Source: Cheilinus undulatus (lineage: Eukaryota > Chordata > Actinopteri > Labriformes > Labridae). Taken from it: 64,000 nt of DNA. A program made the position numbers and the translations under genes. The stretch lies in the NCBI RefSeq assembly GCF_018320785.1, contig NC_054886.1:1429177-1493176 (forward strand), read 5' to 3'. The first letter of the stretch is position 1. Each line of letters begins with the position of its first letter. This document shows positions 10,666 to 22,291 of this stretch, in pieces. The notes below the pieces were generated by a model, which was not told the DNA's origin, searched no databases, and saw nothing but the letters and a program-made list of their open reading frames with translations.

Positions 10666-13600
10666 TTATTTCACAGTGAATGACTTTTTCAGTCTCTCTT
10701 TTGCAAGTTCTGGTGTGATGTCTTTCCAAGTGTCTGGGATCTTTGCACGCTTTGCATTATATGCTTCAGCAAACTCTCTGTTGAACCTGTTCAGTACATA
10801 TTTCCAGTAGTCTGAAGCCTGAAGGCTGTTATCTGGAGCAATCCGCCAGTCAGGGAAGATCTTGGTGTACTCTTTGTAAGGGTGACGTTCACCATTTGTG
10901 GCATTACAGCGAAATGAGCGGTCACTACTCACTGATGTAGTGCATATACTAGTTGCAAGTCTTTGTGATGAGATTTTTCTGACTCTGCCCAGACCCTCTG
11001 GCCAGTGCATTGAAGTTTGGTGCTGCTTATGGTCAGTTCCTCCTGCCTCACAGGGAGCTGAGCAGAATGGACACTGTTTGCTACATCCAATGACTCTTTT
11101 GTAAAGCTCATTCTCAGGATTTACATGAAGGTTTGAGAGCTTGGTTTTGATGTTAGTCTTTTTAAACTGCTTTCTAAGAGCTTCTTCCATGTCCTTCACA
11201 GACACAGTGAGCCACTGAGCAAACTGTTCCTGTTTGACGTTGTTCAAGATCATGAAAGGACCGAGAGCATCCTCAGAAATGACCAGTTTTTCACCAAGTT
11301 CCTGACGGATATCCTGAATCAAGTTCTGCAGGTTGCTACCTTTCTTTGCTTGAGCTGTGTGTATCGCATCATTTATGCTCCTGATACTTGACCTGAGATG
11401 CTGGTCCTCAAACTCTAATATTTTATCAGACTGATTGGTCATGAGTTTTAACATTTCATCCCTGATCCATTCCTTCACATACTGCTCATATGAGCAGATG
11501 TAGCTGTGGTAGTCTTTAAAGTTGTTCTTTGAAAGCAGATCTAGTAAGACTGAGTACTGGAAGAACATTCGTGTGCTGAACTGGAACTTTGTCATCATTT
11601 CTCCAGTGATATCAGGACCCAATGAACGGTTGATAAAGTCTTCAACAGCCGGTTTCAGGCAGTGCTCTGTGAACTCTTCTGCCTTCTTCTGGCTCTGGTC
11701 TAGTTCATAGAACTCATCCTTGAAGTTAGCGCGGAACCTCTCTTTGTTTTGTTTGAGACAGCTGGAGGGATCATTCCTTTGAATGAAATCTCCATGCATT
11801 TTCTGAAACTTTCTGGCTGCATTTGCACAGATGTGCTGTTTCAGAGAAACCTCAAAGTCTATCTCTATCTTCACATCCTTGTGGTTTTTCAGTCCCTCAT
11901 CGATCAGGTGAAGGATCTCCTGGATGAAAGTGCTGTGGTAGTTGTTCTTTCTATCCACTTTTTCCTTCACAAAGTGTGCGCAATCCCTTATGATACCATC
12001 AGCTACTCGTCGTAGCACCATAATATGATCTTCAATGCTGAAAAATTTGCTGACTGAGTGCATCATTTTCTTTAAGCGTCCATCAGCTGTGTGTTTAAAA
12101 GGCATTTTTCCACAATCCTGCAGCTTTTTTTGACTCAGCAGTTCACACGCTTGACCCTTGCGTTTTAGATTTTCTCTCAGGTAGTGGGCTACATTTCCCA
12201 TGACATCCATGGTATCTTGTTTGTGAAGGACTTGTTCCTTCAACATTTTGTTCCACATCTTCTCAAATTCTTCATCCAGCTTTTCTTCTGCCATGTCCAC
12301 TTTTTTCTTTCTGCATTCTTCGATCAGTGCTAGTACTCTCTCTTCTAATTCTTTTGTGTGGTTCGCCTTGATTCTGTCAAGTTTTATCATTTCTTTTCTG
12401 GTTTCTGCTGCAACTGTGAGTTGGTTGTATACAGAGCTTTCCATTTCTCTACGAAGGCTCCTTGCACTGTTTGCAAAGTCCTCTCTGTATGCTTCAACAA
12501 GACTGACATGACACCCTGCTTGCTTGAAGTACTTCTTCAGATTTTCAAGAAGCTTTGTCTCCCATTCAGACAGCACTGTGCATGCTTCACTTTTCAAATT
12601 GGTGAGTAGTTGTCCAATGTCAGAAACCTCAGCTTTCACTCTGCCAAAGTTAGAAATCTTAGTTTCTGCTGTTTTTGTCCATGAGTACATGCCTGTTTTG
12701 AACTCCCATTCCCATTTATTGAATTCTGTGCAGAGCCTCATGTATGCATCAGCCACCAGGCTGTTTCTGAAGCTAAAGATGAAGTTCTCATGTTTAACAG
12801 AGTTCCACAGGCTTGTTATCCACTCTGTAAACTCCAGGAGATTGTTAGAAGAAGACTCACAATCTCCCAGGACTTTAAGAATATTTTTCTTGAGCTCATA
12901 AGTGACCTCACTGTACCCTGCATTAACTGGTGCCATTGGTGGGCTCCCATTCCAGAGTCCTGGGACGTAGCAGTTCCCAGTGTCTGGACTGTACTCCATC
13001 ACATCAGTGAAGCTCTTGTACTCCTCCTTGTTCTCCATTTTGGCAGCTGCCTGGGTCATCTCATTTAACTGTTCCAGGAGCAGTTCTCTTTCTCGTAAGT
13101 TCTTCTCAGGGGCTGATACATCTGCCACGTTCTGGTGAACAAACTGACATCTGGGTTTTTTGCCCACAGATTTCATTCTGAGAAAGGCGTGCACAACTAT
13201 CTGCAGGATGTCCTTCATTTCTGTGGAGTTCTCCATTGCAATGTTGATGATAGTGATGTCACTCAACCCCACAACAAGTGTTGCCAGCTCATTGTCATGC
13301 TCAAAGCTGTTGTCTAGTTTTGAAAGCTCTGGTGACTTTAAGCCCTCAGTGTCAATGATCACCAAGAAGTCACAGTTGAGTTCTTGTTTGATGTCTTCAT
13401 TGACTTTGATGAGCAACATGAAGGCACCTCTGGTGCATCGACCACTGCTGACTGCAAACTGTACTCCAAACATGGTGTTGAGGAGAGTAGACTTCCCTGT
13501 ACTCTGAACTCCAAGAACTGTGACCACCAGTATCTTGCTCTGAGGAGACACCAAGTCATTGAGCTGAGCCAGAACATCAGTTACCCATCTGAGAGGAATG

Positions 13601-15338
13601 TTTGAAGCATCACCATCTACAAGCTCCAGAGGAAATCCATCAAGCAACAACCCTGCACACAGTCTGGGCAGATGAGCTAACTGTTGACGTGATGGATTTG
13701 TTTGTTGGAGAGAAACTGAGGCTTCATAGATCTGACCCATTTCACGGAAGAAGTGTTCAATCCCAAGTGAGCTGTTGGAGAGTTGTTGGTCGATTTTTTT
13801 TATTTCCTCTTTGTTTTCAGGACTTTTGTTTTTGTTTTTGTAAGCCTCTCTGAGGCCAGACAGTTTCTCTCGAGACAGATTATCAAGGTTCATCCTCATC
13901 CATTTCAAGAAATAACATCTCTCAATACCTGGTGTTGATATTGCGTTGATGAAACATGTCATTGCATCAGACATATTGTAAGAGTTCTGTTGTGCCCGAA
14001 GTTCTTTTTGCTTCTTCTGAAGATCACTTTTGTACTCTTCAATGTTTTCAGACCCAACATTTCGAAGCCTGAACATTTCCTTCTCATTGCTGGTCAGTTC
14101 CTTCCATATTTCTCCCTGCAATGATAGCTGATCTTCTTTGTATTTCAGGATATCTTGAATTTGTGCAGTGATGGCATCTGCATTTTTCTTTGCTGTCTGA
14201 CACTCTTGACGGTCTTCATCAACCCAGATCCCCAGTTCATGGGCAATGTCAGCCATCTGTTCAATGTTCATCTTCTTCTCTGAGTTCTCCACCACACTGT
14301 TGACTGTTTTACGTAGATTTTCGATAAAGTCTGCTTCATTCATTTGCTTGGTCTTTAAAAGGATGTTGCTTTTTTTCAGTTTCAGCTTGTTTGCCACCTT
14401 CTTCAGAGTATCAGAGCATTTCTGGCTCTGAGGGTTTCCCACGAGGAAGATCTGTGCCTTGTGGTTTTGGTTTGTGAGCAGGTTGCACTCAGGGTCCAGA
14501 TTGTCAAAGAACACAAAAACTGCTGCAGATGTCTGACACAGAAAAGAAAACTGTGTCTCAAATGAAGCACTGTCTCCACGAAGGTTAGCTACAGCTACTG
14601 GCTCACTGAAAACATCCATGGTTTTGATCCCACAAGGTAGATACCAGGTAACTTCAGTCAGTCCATTAGATATTCTTCTTGGACAGGCACCATTTTCCAT
14701 GTCACTGTGGATGAATGTATCATGGTACTGCTGAGAATTACTCAGAAGTTTATTGAGGATCTCTGACTTAGACAAGGAGCACTCACCCAGTCTCACAAAG
14801 GAAACCATTGGAAGTTTAGAGACAACAATCCTGTCTTCAATAAAGCCCTTGGATTCTGAAAGTGATGAAGGTCTGTACTTTTTCACTATGTCTCTCATGG
14901 CCCAAAGCATTAGTGTGCACTGCTCTGTGTCACAATTAGGAAGCAGCAGAGGCACAGAAAACTGGCACATGGACATTTTGAGGGCCATTTCTTGTTGTAC
15001 AAAACCATCAGAACACAGAAAGAGAGCAGTGATTATGTCAAGAGGGTTCAGCTTGTCACCTGACTGCAGATCTCCAAAAAGATCATCAATATCTCTATCT
15101 GTTGCTTCTGATTCAGCATCACAGGCAGATTCACATTCAGATGTGAACTTTACATTTCTACCCGTCACATTAACCATCATCAGTTTCTTTAGAAAATACC
15201 ATGGAAGATCTGAATTACAGCTGGTGGGTTCATCAGTGATGGTCTTCTTATTGATCTGGAGTATTTCACTCAGGGATAGCTTCTCCTTGAAGTGATGCTC
15301 CAGTCCCAGATCCTTCAACAGGCTCTCCAGTTGTGTCT
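10666..15338 (-). CDS. VLIG/GVIN-type very large GTPase, large 3' coding exon (unit 1)
   Basis: The open frame is 1562 codons if read from the ATG at 15354. That ATG lies in a splice acceptor (TTTGATTCCACAG|AGACAC), so the exon probably starts at 15338 in phase 1, beginning TQLESLLKDLGLEH. Residue numbers follow the open frame. The N-terminal part carries family blocks (LNPLDIITALFLCSDGFVQQ near 105; YFLKWMRMNL near 480). A GTP-binding domain follows: G1 GVQSTGKST near 613, G2 region CTRGAF, G3 DTEGL near 667, and HQNV near 738 where other GTPases have a G4 motif. The C-terminal half is helical and charged, with a Cys/His cluster (CSKQCPFCSAPC, then H..H) near 1420 and the ending block SDYWKYVLNRFN. 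Single-exon coding of this region is typical of the family. Mammalian relatives are cytosolic/nuclear GTPases induced by interferon; the fish role is inferred. The frame is intact and ends in TAA at 10666-10668. Confidence 0.93.
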
Positions 15339-15405
15339 CTGTGGAATCAAACATGTATGTTTAATCAACATGTTTGTTCAACCGTACATTCTCACACAAA
15401 AAAAC

Positions 15406-15660
15406 TAGGGTTGTTCCGATTCCGATACCAGTACCAGAAATACGTCCAGTACTGCTTAAAATGCAGGTATCAGTATCGGCGAGTACACGAGTTAATTTAC
15501 CGATTTGATACAGTTTGGTTTAGCTTCATATTTAGCTTCATTTAGCTATGCTAAATGTTAGCGGTATAAGCTGGAAATCAATTCTTCTTCACTGTGAAGT
15601 AACAACAAGGACCCGCTTCAGAGCACACATAGCACACCAGGCAGCAGCTTCATGCTAGAG
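15406..15660 (+). mobile_element. hAT-like terminal fragment
   Basis: Starts TAGGGTTGTTCCGATTCCGATACC, the style of end seen on several fish hAT elements with GATACC/GTATCGG repeats, but the matching right end was not found. It lies in the long intron of unit 1. Confidence 0.4.
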
Positions 15661-15700
15661 ACGGCAGGATTTTTTTTGGAGAGATACAAGAGAGAGATCT

Positions 15701-18021
15701 GTAGTCCCCTCCAAAAATATTGAAACAGTGGGCCCATTTCCTTTATTTTTGCTGTAAACTGAAAAATTTGGGGTTTGATATCAAAAGATGAATATGAGAC
15801 AAGAGATCAACATTTCAGCTTTTTTTCCAGGTGTTTACATCTGGATCCGATGAACCACTTTGAAAATAGAACTCTTTGTTGTAACCCGGCCATTTTTCAT
15901 GTTAGCAAAAGCCGTGGAACATGTGACTGACGGGTGTGTTTTATTGCCTCGGTGTGCCCTATTACATTGATTATTCAAACGATAAATAGCGCTGAATGTC
16001 CACGCTCAGTTTCAGATTTGGGTTTTGCCTTTGGAGACTGCATTTATAGAGAGCTGTAACCAACATGAAAACCAGAGAGCTGTCACAGAAGACTTCATGA
16101 ACAAAACTACAGAGGCTTTACCAGAAGATGCAAACCACTCATTAGCAAGAAGGACAGGAAGGCCAGGCTGGAATTTGCCAAAAAGTACAGAGATGAGCCT
16201 CAAACAGTCTGGGACAAAGTTTTATGGACTGATGGGACAATGATGAACCTTTACAAAAGTGATTGGGAGTAACCCCCAAAACAAACAACAACTGACAGAG
16301 GCTGCAGTGAAAGCCTGGAAAAGCATCACATAAGAAGAATGCTGTAGTTTGGTGATGTCAGTGGATCACAGGCTTGATGCAAGTTTTGCAAGAAAAGGAT
16401 TTCCAACTTAACATTAAGGGCCAGATCTACTAAGATCCCAATTTGCGTGTAATGATTTACATGCACAATTCAGAATTTTGCATTTGGGGTTGAACCGTGG
16501 TTTGCGGGTGATTTACTAAGAGTAATTGCGTAAATGACAAGAGGTGCAAACGTGTTGAAGACACACCTATTTAAATGAGGGTTTTGCGTGTTACACGGTT
16601 TGCTGCATGGCGAGTTTGGAGAGCCGAAGATGCAAAATTAAATTTGACCCTACCGAATTAGAGGTGTTTGGTGGATGAAGCCATAAACACTTAAATGAGC
16701 TACAGCAAAGAAGCCCTGTTTCGTCTCATTCAAGGTGTCCCGAGTGCGTGGAAACCTGATAAACCCAGCCATCCGGCGCGGCTTTTGTCATTTCAGGTTG
16801 TAACACTTAATTTTTCTCAAGCTAGTGTTAAACACACACAAGGGGGGACTTTTAAGGAAAATAGAAAACCTTTTAAAGTAAAGAATATATTAAAATGCAA
16901 TGAACAACAATTCTGAATGAACACAATCAATAAAGTGCTCCAGAGACCACAATAAAGTCAAAGCGTTTCATATTTAATTACACCACCACCACCAGAACGA
17001 ATGTGCATGTCGCGCGTGAAGTTAAATCAAAAGTAGGTCACAACAAAAATAATGATCTGATCACAGTCTTATAAATTAAAAATAAACTTTAAGTCCCAAT
17101 CTAACCTTGTCCCTCTCCAAGTACTTTTTAAGTGTCATTCAAGTCTTTTAAAGTCAGTGATGCACGCAAACTCAATATAGTCTATAATCCACAAGGAAAC
17201 GAAGGAAAAGTTATTGCGTGACTCCTTCTCGTGGCTGGCTCCAAATCTGCTCTGAGTTCCTCCAACGGCTCCAAAATGGCATGGCTGGATAGGCGATATG
17301 TTTAAATGACTGTTTCCTCATTCATTCAAAAAATGATCACACAAGGCTGAAAAATGTGTTCTCTGCGTCTTCTTTCATCGTTTCGATGTCTCCTTCTTGC
17401 CACAGTAACCGCAGCCATGCATGCACAGTTACGCATACACACAGTTTGCACCTCCCTTTCAGACGTGTTAAATATAGATGCAGTTTCTAGAAGCAAAATA
17501 GCTTTCAGGTTTGATAAATCGCTTTGCGTGTGCTAAAATAATATATTTACATTTTCTCCTCCCAGCACACACACAATTGCTTGTAAACGCCCCATATTGC
17601 ATATTCATTGCGGCGAACGTACTAACTGGATGCGGACACGCTATTTTGCACCTTTGAAAGACGCAACCCTTAGCGCGCACTGTTAGTAAATCACTTTGTA
17701 CATTTTTTGGCGTGTGCTATGAGTTTGCACATGTTTTAATTCATGCAAACCTTTAGTAGATCTGGCCCTAAGTCTTATTCACTTAAATCTATTTAGAGTC
17801 TATCCGTTCCTATACTTTTGCTCACATGAAAACTTGGTGCTCTGTTTAAAACAAAGCTCTCTCCTAAGTTGTTTATCTGATCTAGATATAAATACCTAGA
17901 AATGAAAGCGGACATGTTGCTCTCTTGTCTCATGCTCATCTTTTTGTGTCAAACCCAAAAGTTTTCAGTCTACAGCAGAAATAATGGAATTGGGCCAACA
18001 GTACTTATGGAGGGGACTGTC
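15701..18021 (+). mobile_element. Degenerate Tc1-like transposon with nested insertion
   Basis: Inverted ends: GTCCCCTCCAAAAATATTG at the left and, inverted, AGTCCCCTCCATAAG at the right. Subterminal parts also mirror each other (GAGACAAGAGATCAACAT against ATGTTGCTCTCTTGTCTC). A transposase remnant at 16030-16240 reads ...NLPKSTEMSLKQ..., close to the Tc1 region before the first catalytic aspartate. The body is split at 16418-17768 by a Harbinger-like element. Inactive; lies in the unit 1 intron. Confidence 0.65.
16418..17768. mobile_element. PIF/Harbinger-like non-autonomous element, 1351 bp
   Basis: Perfect inverted ends GGGCCAGATCTACTAA are flanked by a 3 bp direct repeat TAA (16415-16417 and 17769-17771), fitting the TWA target preference of PIF/Harbinger elements. 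The interior repeats the word TTGCG/TTTGCGTG near both ends and has no transposase frame. It is inserted inside an older Tc1-like element. Confidence 0.75.
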
Positions 18022-18022
18022 T

Positions 18023-18896
18023 ACAGGTACATCTAAAAAAATTAGAATATCATGAAAAAGTTCAATATTTTTTGTCACTCTTTTCGGAAAGTGAAACCCA
18101 TATATTATATTGACTCATTACCGATAGAGTGAAATATTTCAAGCCTTTATTTCTTGAAATGTTGATGATAATGGCTTACAGATAAGAAAACCCAAAATTC
18201 AGTGTCTCAGAAAATTAGAATATTTCATAAGATCAATAAAAAAGGATGTTTTAAACAGAAATGTCAGGCTTCTGAAACGTATGTTCATTTCTATGCCTTC
18301 AGTACTTGTTTGGGCCTCCTTTTGCATGGCGGCATGACATGGAGGCGATCAGCCTGTGGCACTGCTCAGGTGTATTGGAAGCCCAGGTTGCTTTGATAGC
18401 AGTCTGGGGTTCAGGTCAGGCCAGTTTGCTGGCCAATCAAGCACAGTAACACCATGGTCTCAAGCAACGTGGATTCTGTGCCTCTCCACTCCTCCTATAG
18501 ACTCTAGGACCTTAAATCCACATTGCTTGAAGTCCAGTGTGAAGTTTCCACAGTCAGTGATGATTTGGGCTGCCATGGCATCTGCTCGTGTCGGTCCACT
18601 GTGTTTTCTGAAGTCCACAGTCAACGCAGCCATCTACCAGGACATTTTAGAGCACTTCATGCTTCCTTCTGCTGACAAGCTTTATGGAGATGCTGATTTC
18701 ATTTTCCAGCAGGACTTGGCACCTGCCCACACTGCCAAAGGTACCAAAAGCTGGTTCAGTGACCATGGTGTTACTGTGCTTGATTCAGACCTGAACCCCA
18801 TAGAGAATCTATGGGGTATTGTCAAGAGGAGGATGAGAGACACCAGACCCAACAATGCAGATGACCTGAAGGCCGCTATCAAAGCAAATGACACTC
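18023..18896 (+). pseudogene. Tc1-like transposon, palindromic and 3'-truncated
   Basis: Begins CAGGTACATCTAAAAAAATTAG, a typical end of this Tc1 subfamily. The plus strand at 18548-18890 encodes the C-terminal half of the transposase, with FQQDLAPAHTAK carrying the second catalytic Asp and DLNPIENLWGIVKRR carrying the Glu. The left arm at 18240-18450 is the inverse complement of the transposase 3' end instead of the 5' part, giving a head-to-head palindrome. The element stops abruptly near 18896. A second palindromic copy is at 25501-26411. Confidence 0.75.
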
Positions 18897-19139
18897 ATTT
18901 TTTCTGTTCTGTGTCTCAGGTCAGAACTCAGATAGAAATGTGTGACCATCAGGCAAACAAAGAGAAGCAACATTGCTGTTGTGCAGCAGAGTAACTGAAG
19001 ATATGATTACATTTTATGCTAATGTTGAGATAGCTTTAAATATAAGTGTGTTAACATTAGCCATTGCTAACAAAACTAAATCGCTATCTCTCTTCATGTG
19101 GTCTCAGTCTTCCACACAGTTTTATTCATATTTGACATC

Positions 19140-19235
19140 TCTTATTTCAGAGTCAGAATCAGCTTTACTGGCCAGGTAAGTGTGCACATACGAGGAATTT
19201 GACTTGGTTAAACATTGCTCTCTTAGTACAGTATA
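19140..19235 (+). repeat. Dispersed CAGAATCAGCTTTACTGGCCAG repeat fragment
   Basis: The segment AGAATCAGCTTTACTGGCCAG followed by GTGTGCACATACGAGGAATTTG is a wording common in dispersed fish repeats. Short and non-coding. No gene is seen from 18897 to 19500. Confidence 0.4.
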
Positions 19236-19500
19236 GTTGTGCCTTTCTGAAAGAAAAAAATTCAACACCCCACTAAGATCCTGTAAGGCCTCCACTTCAG
19301 TACAGACTGCTGAATGTTTTTCAGGCCTCCTGTGCATAGTTACAGTTTCTAACCCAAGATTGGACAGTTGCTGTTTTAGGGAGGGGCTTAGAGAAGGGTC
19401 AATTGTGGTTGAATGATTTTGACTGCAACTGTACATATATTAATCGAAGAAGAGCTGCTTAAAACTATGTTTTTTATTACACTTGTGTTGAAAACTTTAC

Positions 19501-19588
19501 CTTTTGCATTCTTGCTGTCAGTAGATGCTGGAGGTGGACTTTCTTCTGCCTCCTCCCAATAACCTTCCATGTCTTCATCTCTGGTTTC
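19501..19588 (-). CDS. Class A coding exon of unit 1 VLIG-like gene
   Basis: Minus-strand acceptor TTTAATGAAG precedes 19588 and donor GTAAAG follows 19501. The 88 nt exon starts in phase 0 and ends in phase 1 with G, which joins AG of the large exon at 15338 to make the Glu before TQLESLL. The peptide is acidic (ETRDEDMEGYWEEAEESPPP, then ASTDSKNAK). Close paralogues are at 53.2, 50.8, 47.8 and 46.7 kb, which supports it as a real exon even though no cDNA was available. The intron to the large exon is about 4.2 kb and filled with transposons. Confidence 0.7.
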
Positions 19589-19705
19589 CTTCATTAAATG
19601 ACAATAACAAACCACATAATGACATCAATCTTCTCACAAAACTGTACACATTGCAGGTGTGTTAGGAATTCATATTGGCTATTGTTGTACAAAGAAGTTG
19701 TTTAC

Positions 19706-19764
19706 CTCCATTGTGTTGGAGCTCTCTGTCTCTCCTCAGTCAGGATTATTATGACAGCCTCTCT
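19706..19764 (-). CDS. Class B exon of unit 1, probable initiating exon
   Basis: Acceptor TTACTTTCAG before 19764 and donor GTAAAC after 19706; length 59 nt. In the frame used by internal B exons it has an in-frame TGA at 19736-19738, where the paralogues read TGT. Its 3' end is CTCCAACACAATGGAG: the ATG has A at -3 and G at +4 and is in frame with exon A (phase 0). The simplest reading is that this is the first coding exon, contributing only Met-Glu, with the rest 5' UTR. That gives a protein of roughly 1590 residues with the large exon. Confidence 0.55.
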
Positions 19765-20615
19765 CTGAAAGTAATGAGACAAGATTTTTATCCATGTTAC
19801 TTCACATTTTCCAAACAGTTGATGGTACCAAGTTGTCTGCTTGGTATTGTTTAGATTTGAAGGTGCCAGGCTGGCAGTGTGTGAGTCTGTGATTGGAAAG
19901 AATTAACATCATAAATGGCCAGTATGTCAGGCACTGAATGCAATTCCCCAATCTAGCTGAGTTTTGTGCCATTATTCACATGAATCTATCTATTTAACAT
20001 TTATTGTTTTATGCACTTTATTGGGGAGCCCTCTTCTTCAAGCCCCTTGAGGGTTTTTTTGGGATTTCCTCGGCATGTCTTTTAAAATTTAATTGCTTAT
20101 CAGTAATGTCCGTCCATTTTTGTTATTGTTGTTGTGTTTTGTTGTATTTTAAAATGTGCAAAATACATCAAATCAAATCACTTAAATTGCACGTGTTACA
20201 AACTGAGATAAAACAGCATATAAAATTGCCTAATCAGGTCTGCTGCTAAAAAAAATAAGGTAACACTTGTGAAGTACAAGTATAACGCCATTTTGAATCC
20301 AGCCCTCAGTGAGATGATAATCTGGATTCCTGATGACTGTTTTTATTTCAGTTTTAGCTCCAAAAGTATAAAACGTAGACCAGCTAGGATTTTACACTGT
20401 AATGTGTTTCACTACAGCAAAACTAACCTGCTGCTATGCAGTCCCCCTTTCAACTCTGTCATTTCCTTTTCCTTTCTCCCCTACTGAGATGAACATAAAT
20501 GAACTATTTTACCTAATATGCTATTAATTTTAAACAAAACACTCTAAAATGTTGACCCATTCCACATTCCTTTGCATATTTATTTTCTTATTTTGCCCAC
20601 TTACCGGATGGTGTA
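19765..20615 (-). other. 5' intron/flank of unit 1, homologous to unit 2
   Basis: Aligns with 53417-54130 (shared TTGATGGTACCAAG, GTGTGTGAG and CAGCTAGGATTTTACACTG-like stretches). No supported coding frame. It marks how far the unit 1/unit 2 duplication extends upstream of the first B exon. Confidence 0.5.
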
Positions 20616-20620
20616 GTTGC

Positions 20621-20854
20621 TGTGGTGTAAAGTAAAAGTACAATTTCATGGTGTAATATAAACAGCGTAAGGGTACGTTAGTGATGTGAACACAGGAAGT
20701 GATGTCACCAGATGGGACTTGTTTGTTCTATGTGCTCCATGAGAAGTTAGTCAGCAGTTGAGTAAGTCAGTCAAGTGTTATGTTAAAGCGAGTCGTGTTA
20801 ATAAAGTCAGCGAAAGATAGTCGCTGCCTCCTGATAACTCTACATAACACTACA
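20621..20854 (+). mobile_element. Solo LTR, 234 bp, with 5 bp target duplication
   Basis: Starts TGTGGTGT and ends ACACTACA, near-perfect inverted TG...CA termini. The flanks carry the direct repeat GTTGC at 20616-20620 and 20855-20859, the target length used by Ty3/gypsy- and BEL-type elements. An AATAAA signal lies near 20801. No internal retroelement genes remain, so it is a recombined solo LTR. It sits close to the presumed 5' end of unit 1. Confidence 0.7.
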
Positions 20855-20885
20855 GTTGCTAGCTATAAGTTGTTAATGTCTTTAC

Positions 20886-20930
20886 CTCGTCGTTCCTCAC
20901 ATAAGTTAAAAGGAGAGTAGGACGGGATGG
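20886..20930 (-). promoter_or_regulatory. Possible first (5' UTR) exon of unit 1
   Basis: The minus strand shows a donor GACGAG|GTAAAG after 20886. The sequence lies just upstream of the region shared with unit 2 and 1.1 kb before the ATG-bearing B exon. An alternative donor CATCCG|GTAAGT is at 20605. The transcription start is not visible. Tentative. Confidence 0.25.
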
Positions 20931-21597
20931 CGGTGAAGGGACAGGCCTGCACTGTGCATGCGTTTATTTGTAAGCGTTTATTTGTATCTGAGCGCATACA
21001 AAGCAGCTGTTTTCATTTTAAACTGAGTTTAACTGGTCATTCATTTAGGCATTGGCAGAGTTAGGGGGTGGCTACATGGGCTTAAGCCCCAGATGTTTTC
21101 ATAAAAGCCCTGAACCTGTTTTGTCTCAGAGCGACTCTCTTCTCCGTTAAGTTATTGATTGTGCTTGAATTGGGGATGAAGGGAGTGCTCTTGTCGTTAA
21201 TATACTATCTTTGGTAGACGTTGAGGCCGTGGAGTTGAAGGCAAGAGCAAAGAAGCGAGTGGATATTCAGTACAATACAGGTAAAGTTTCTAAAGTGTGA
21301 AGCCAACATACAGCACGTCCATTCAGCCTGAGCTCACAGCTGGTTAGTGTCGTGTGTTTGCTTGTTACTGTGTTGTTTTAAGTCAGGGACTCTGCTCTGA
21401 TTAAAGCTAAAAACACAGACACGTACGCCTGATCAATCAGTTGGATGACTGAGCTTTAGCTGAGAAAATAAATATGCCTCCTCCATGTTACAGACAACAC
21501 TCCTTTAAGTTTTCCTCTGAGTTCTGACCATGTTTGATCAATAGTGATCTGATTCTGTGTGTCTCCTCAGTGATGCTGCTGATCCTGGATCAGTCTG

Positions 21598-21639
<42 letters not shown>

Positions 21640-21654
21640 CCACACACACACACA
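21598..21654. repeat. (CA)n microsatellite
   Basis: About 28 CA dinucleotides with one CCCC interruption. Confidence 0.95.
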
Positions 21655-22261
21655 CTGCACAGCAGAGATGTTAAATAAAAACAAAGTCACTTGTTTTGGA
21701 AAAAGAAAGAACTTGTCATTTTCAACAAAATCTTGTGCACACACTTTTACATTTAGTAATGGCTGTTTTTAAAAGACGTGAATTGTGCATGATTCAGACA
21801 CAAATCATGTAAAATAAAAGATGATCTAAAAGAAACCATGTTTTTGCTGAAGTATAGGCTGGAGTATTTTATGATCTCTTAAACTCTTTTAGATAGAAAA
21901 CACTACCTTATCCACTCTTTAAAATATTAGCAATTATGAACCTCTCTCTGGATTTGGTTGATACTTTATCTTGGATCTTATACACAGAAAACATTATTTG
22001 GCTTTTAGACTTAGACTTTAGTCTGACCTTACTGACTCCAATAATGTGGAAACATTTAACTTGAGAATGTTAATTTAGCTGCTTTATTTTTATTTTAAAA
22101 AAGACAGTGCAAAACACACCACAATATAGGAAATAAGTCTTTTAAAGCTCAAAGATTTCTGGGGGAAGACACCCCACACAAGTCTGAAGAACATCCTACA
22201 TGCCTGGCTGGTACCCTGGGTGTGGTTTGCTTTTTAGTAGTTCTTAGTTAATGGAAGGATA

Positions 22262-22291
22262 AAAATAAATAAATAAATAAATAATAAATAA
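22262..22291. repeat. (AAAT)n microsatellite
   Basis: Six to seven AAAT units with one missing base. Confidence 0.85.

Noticed and set aside
12248-13853. Several plus-strand open frames of 60-125 codons opposite the unit 1 large exon (and matching ones opposite unit 2)
   Set aside because: They are antisense shadows of the long minus-strand coding exon, occur at equivalent places in both paralogues because the sense strand is conserved, and show no family features.
15339-15354. ATG at 15354 as the true start of the unit 1 protein
   Set aside because: It lies within a splice acceptor (ATTCCACAG|AGACAC) that is conserved at 36682-36698 in unit 2, and upstream exons with matching phase exist. 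Start in the B exon is more likely, though a transcript starting here cannot be excluded.
21557-21772. 71-codon frame through the CA repeat
   Set aside because: The frame is produced by the (CA)n microsatellite encoding alternating His-Thr and has no splice or family support.
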